The notes under the pieces were generated by a model that was given only the letters and a program-made list of their open reading frames with translations, did no database searches and was not told the origin of the DNA. Shown one piece after another: positions 62,046 through 64,000 of a DNA stretch of 64,000 nucleotides; position 1 is the first letter of the stretch; each line of letters starts with the position of its first letter. The stretch is taken from the NCBI GenBank assembly GCA_017656265.1, contig JACDOD010000006.1, positions 62,001 through 126,000 of the forward strand. The letters are read 5' to 3'. Origin of the DNA: Bacillaceae bacterium (GTDB lineage Bacteria > Bacillota > Bacilli > Bacillales > Alkalibacillaceae). A program made the position numbers and the translations under genes.

Positions 62046-62546
62046 ATGAAAATTCTAGTTAAGTCTAACGATTATGTAGTAAACAGGAATACGCTTGCGG
62101 TTTTCTCAAATCCAGATCCGATTTATGTCACAAAAATACTCGAACCAAACCACACCATTTATTGTACCCGGACAACCATTAAAATTCTGGAAGATTCTTG
62201 TATTATAGGCGGAGCGAGCCTGATTGGAAGAAGAGAAGTCATGAAGAGGGTTTTACATACTAGTACAAAACTCCCGATTCCCGTAAACCCCAAAATCGGT
62301 GTATACCTATTTCCTACTAAATCCCATCTAAGTATAGACTGTCACTGGATTTCTTTCTTCCATGTGAAATCATATCATTCTTCTTTATACGACAAAAACA
62401 AACTTGATATTTTGTTTTCCGATGGATCAAAACATACCATTTCATCTTCGTACTCATCGTTTCGAAAGCAAATGCTGAAAACAGGTCTGGCAGTAGCCCA
62501 TTATTGCAGAAGCGATTTTTGGCCTGACGACGGGATTACTGGCTAA
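62046..62546 (+). CDS. comK: ComK-family competence transcription factor, short form
   Basis: 166 residues from ATG 62046 with GGAGGG 6 nt upstream. Matches ComK along its DNA-binding body: YCTRTTIKILEDSCIIGGASLIGRREVMKRVL, PIPVNPKIGVYLFPTKSHLSIDCHWISFFHVKSY and FSDGSKHTISSSYSSFRKQMLKTG. In B. subtilis ComK binds paired AT-boxes and drives DNA-uptake genes and its own promoter. The B. subtilis protein (192 residues) extends further at the C-terminus, the part needed there for MecA-directed degradation, so stability control may differ. The upstream 100 nt are very AT-rich but I see no exact A4-N5-T4 pair. Confidence 0.88.
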   Translation: MKILVKSNDYVVNRNTLAVFSNPDPIYVTKILEPNHTIYCTRTTIKILEDSCIIGGASLIGRREVMKRVLHTSTKLPIPVNPKIGVYLFPTKSHLSIDCHWISFFHVKSYHSSLYDKNKLDILFSDGSKHTISSSYSSFRKQMLKTGLAVAHYCRSDFWPDDGITG

Positions 62547-62550
62547 AAAC

Positions 62551-62598
62551 AAAAAGGCTGTTTACGATACGAATCCGTACCGCAAACGGCCCTTTTTA
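62551..62598 (+). terminator. Terminator after comK
   Basis: AAAAAGGC-TGTTTACG (62551-62566) pairs with CGCAAACGGCCCTTTTT (62581-62597) with one bulge; T run at the end. Confidence 0.82.
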
Positions 62599-62744
62599 TC
62601 GTTATGGAAAAGAAGGTTATAAAACTCATTCAAGTTCCTTTCTTCGTTCTAAACCCCCCAAAGATCTAAAAAATCTTCTTGAAAAAAGAAACTACTGTTT
62701 ACTCCGTTGCCTCACAATCCTACTTCGTTCCGTTCAGCGGTCAA

Positions 62745-64000
62745 TCACCGAATTTGAACAAACGTTTCACCCTGATGGTCCTTCATGAGATCGATGAAGC
62801 TTTTGTGATAGCGATCCTCCCTTAGAGGACGAACATGAACGTACACTCCCCTGGCATGGTTTTCATCAATTCGTCTTAAAAACTCCTCTGCCGATTCTTT
62901 TTCAGGAAAATAGGGGGTGAAATAAGGTTTGATATATTGCAAGTCCGGCCGTAAATAACGGGCATGGATATTTTCAAACACCACAATGCTTTCAGCAGGA
63001 ATCTCTTCATATAACTTCAGCACTTCTTCTCTTGTCTCCGGATAACTGTTTGAAGGACTGACAGCAGCCAGATAAGTCTGATAGCCAATGTTCATATAAA
63101 AACAAACCAGAAACACCGCTAAAAACATCATGCGAAACCGGGGCCAAACCTCTTTAGTACGTATATAGGCAAAGATTCCCAGCCAGAACATTAATGTTGC
63201 AGGACCAAGCAGCCGGAAATTAAAGGGATCAAAATGAGACTGAAACCGCATCAATGCCAGCATGATCAAATACAGTCCGCCAATCATGGAAAATATTTGG
63301 GCGGCAAGATGGTCTCCTGAACCTGAACGAAAAAGCCCGAGTAAATGTTTAGGGCGCAGGAAGACAAGTACACTAAGAATCAGCACCATGATAGTTAATT
63401 TCAGATAGATTTCACTGCTGACAGAAAATAAATTGAACTCGGCAATGAGGCCGTTTTTTAGCATCATGAAAAATTCCGGGATGCTTTCCACACGCTCCAC
63501 ACGGGGCATTCCCGTCCAAAAGCCGGTTTCCTGATAATTTCGGAACAAGTAGAGAACTGCTGCCACTATAGGAATAACGCCGGCAATCCAGCATGTCCAC
63601 ATGGCCTTCCATTTTCGTTTCCATAAAAAATAAAAACCAACAAGCCCTACAAAACCAGCGGCAAACAGTCCAATATATCTCATGAGAAACAGGAACATAC
63701 TGCTGGCCATCATCTGTCCAGCAAAATGGATACGGTCTGTTTCAATATAACGGATTACTGAAAAAGCAAGCCAGATCAGTCCGAAGAAAAAGGGCACCTC
63801 AGACCAGGTGTATACCATAACTTCAGTAAATGTGCTGACAAAAAATATCATGGCAAACAGGAAGGCATCCCGTTTGAACAAACGTTTGATCAACCACAGA
63901 CTCAAGGCCAGCATGATGATGTTCACAAGCTTACTTGCCCAGAAAACCGAGAGTCCTGTCAAAATGGATACACCAGCAATGAGCAGGGGATAACCTGCCG
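62745..64000 (-). CDS. Multi-pass membrane protein, glycosyltransferase-C-like, truncated by window edge
   Basis: The minus-strand frame stays open to the right edge (AGYPLLIAGVSILTGLSVFW before the first in-window TTG), so the N-terminus is missing; over 415 codons are visible. About nine hydrophobic helices are followed by a soluble C-terminal region (about the last 110 residues: EETREEVLKLYEEIPAESIVVFENIHARYLRPDLQYIKPYF). The loop FRNYQETGFWTGMPRV and the overall layout resemble GT-C lipid-linked sugar transferases (PMT/ArnT-like), which add sugars outside the membrane. The usual acidic first loop would lie outside the window, so the role is tentative. Confidence 0.6.
   Translation of the reverse strand, partial: AGYPLLIAGVSILTGLSVFWASKLVNIIMLALSLWLIKRLFKRDAFLFAMIFFVSTFTEVMVYTWSEVPFFFGLIWLAFSVIRYIETDRIHFAGQMMASSMFLFLMRYIGLFAAGFVGLVGFYFLWKRKWKAMWTCWIAGVIPIVAAVLYLFRNYQETGFWTGMPRVERVESIPEFFMMLKNGLIAEFNLFSVSSEIYLKLTIMVLILSVLVFLRPKHLLGLFRSGSGDHLAAQIFSMIGGLYLIMLALMRFQSHFDPFNFRLLGPATLMFWLGIFAYIRTKEVWPRFRMMFLAVFLVCFYMNIGYQTYLAAVSPSNSYPETREEVLKLYEEIPAESIVVFENIHARYLRPDLQYIKPYFTPYFPEKESAEEFLRRIDENHARGVYVHVRPLREDRYHKSFIDLMKDHQGETFVQIR

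Overview
The window is a gene-dense stretch of a chromosome from a spore-forming, probably flagellated member of the Bacillaceae. Gene content and order match the Bacillus subtilis segment running from rpoE (delta) through pyrG, spo0F, fbaA, murAB, rho, prfA, spoIIR, ywlC, glyA, upp, the atp operon, murAA, spoIID, spoIIQ, spoIIID, mbl and flhO/flhP to fabZ. Nearly all genes lie on the + strand. SD sequences are strong, GTG and TTG starts are common, and most operons end in clear intrinsic terminators. The F0 a and c subunits have neutralophile-type motifs, so an alkaliphile is unlikely. Species cannot be named from the sequence alone.

Layout. 1-2511 is the 3' part of a fused isobutyryl-CoA mutase (icmF). 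3247-12611 holds rpoE, pyrG with a GGGCTC/terminator attenuator, spo0F, fbaA, a transaldolase, murA2, glpX and rho. 12791-26427 holds rpmE2, tdk, prfA-prmC, spoIIR, a small GNAT-like gene, a DnaA-box cluster, tsaC/ywlC, mntP, an enlarged ywlE, a chemoreceptor, rpiB, ywlG, glyA, upp and mnaA. A secreted S8 protease follows. 28885-36213 is the complete ATP synthase operon (atpZ-I-B-E-F-H-A-G-D-C) and 36678-46723 is an 11-subunit complex I operon lacking nuoE, F and G. 46804-49238 holds ywzB, ywmB and murA1. 49930-55260 holds spoIID, spoIIQ and a Fur-controlled iron-uptake operon without an ATPase gene. 55585-59260 holds a usd-like leader ORF, spoIIID, mbl and two rod-type flagellar genes. The tail holds an EpuA-like protein, fabZ, a low-complexity lipoprotein, a yjfB-like motility gene and a short comK homologue, and, entering on the minus strand from the right edge, a truncated membrane glycosyltransferase-like gene.

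Together the genes serve central carbon flow (FbaA, Tal, GlpX), nucleotide supply (PyrG, Tdk, Upp), envelope precursors (two MurA, MnaA, FabZ, Mbl), respiratory energy conversion (Nuo, Atp), translation termination, and successive sporulation steps (Spo0F, SpoIIR, SpoIID, SpoIIQ, SpoIIID).

No phage, insertion sequence, CRISPR array or toxin-like island is visible. The unusual material is in cis-elements, repeats and modified family members: a duplicated domain in the FlhO homologue, a roughly 60-residue insertion in YwlE, SD-sequestering hairpins before mntP and ywmB, a DnaA-box cluster before ywlC, a usd-type leader ORF, a 52-bp tandem hairpin array, a 21-bp minisatellite, a 48-nt perfect palindrome belonging to a dispersed 20-nt repeat, and a 160-bp GC-rich repeat present in inverted orientation at two places. 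I did not find a convincing wholly new multi-gene system.
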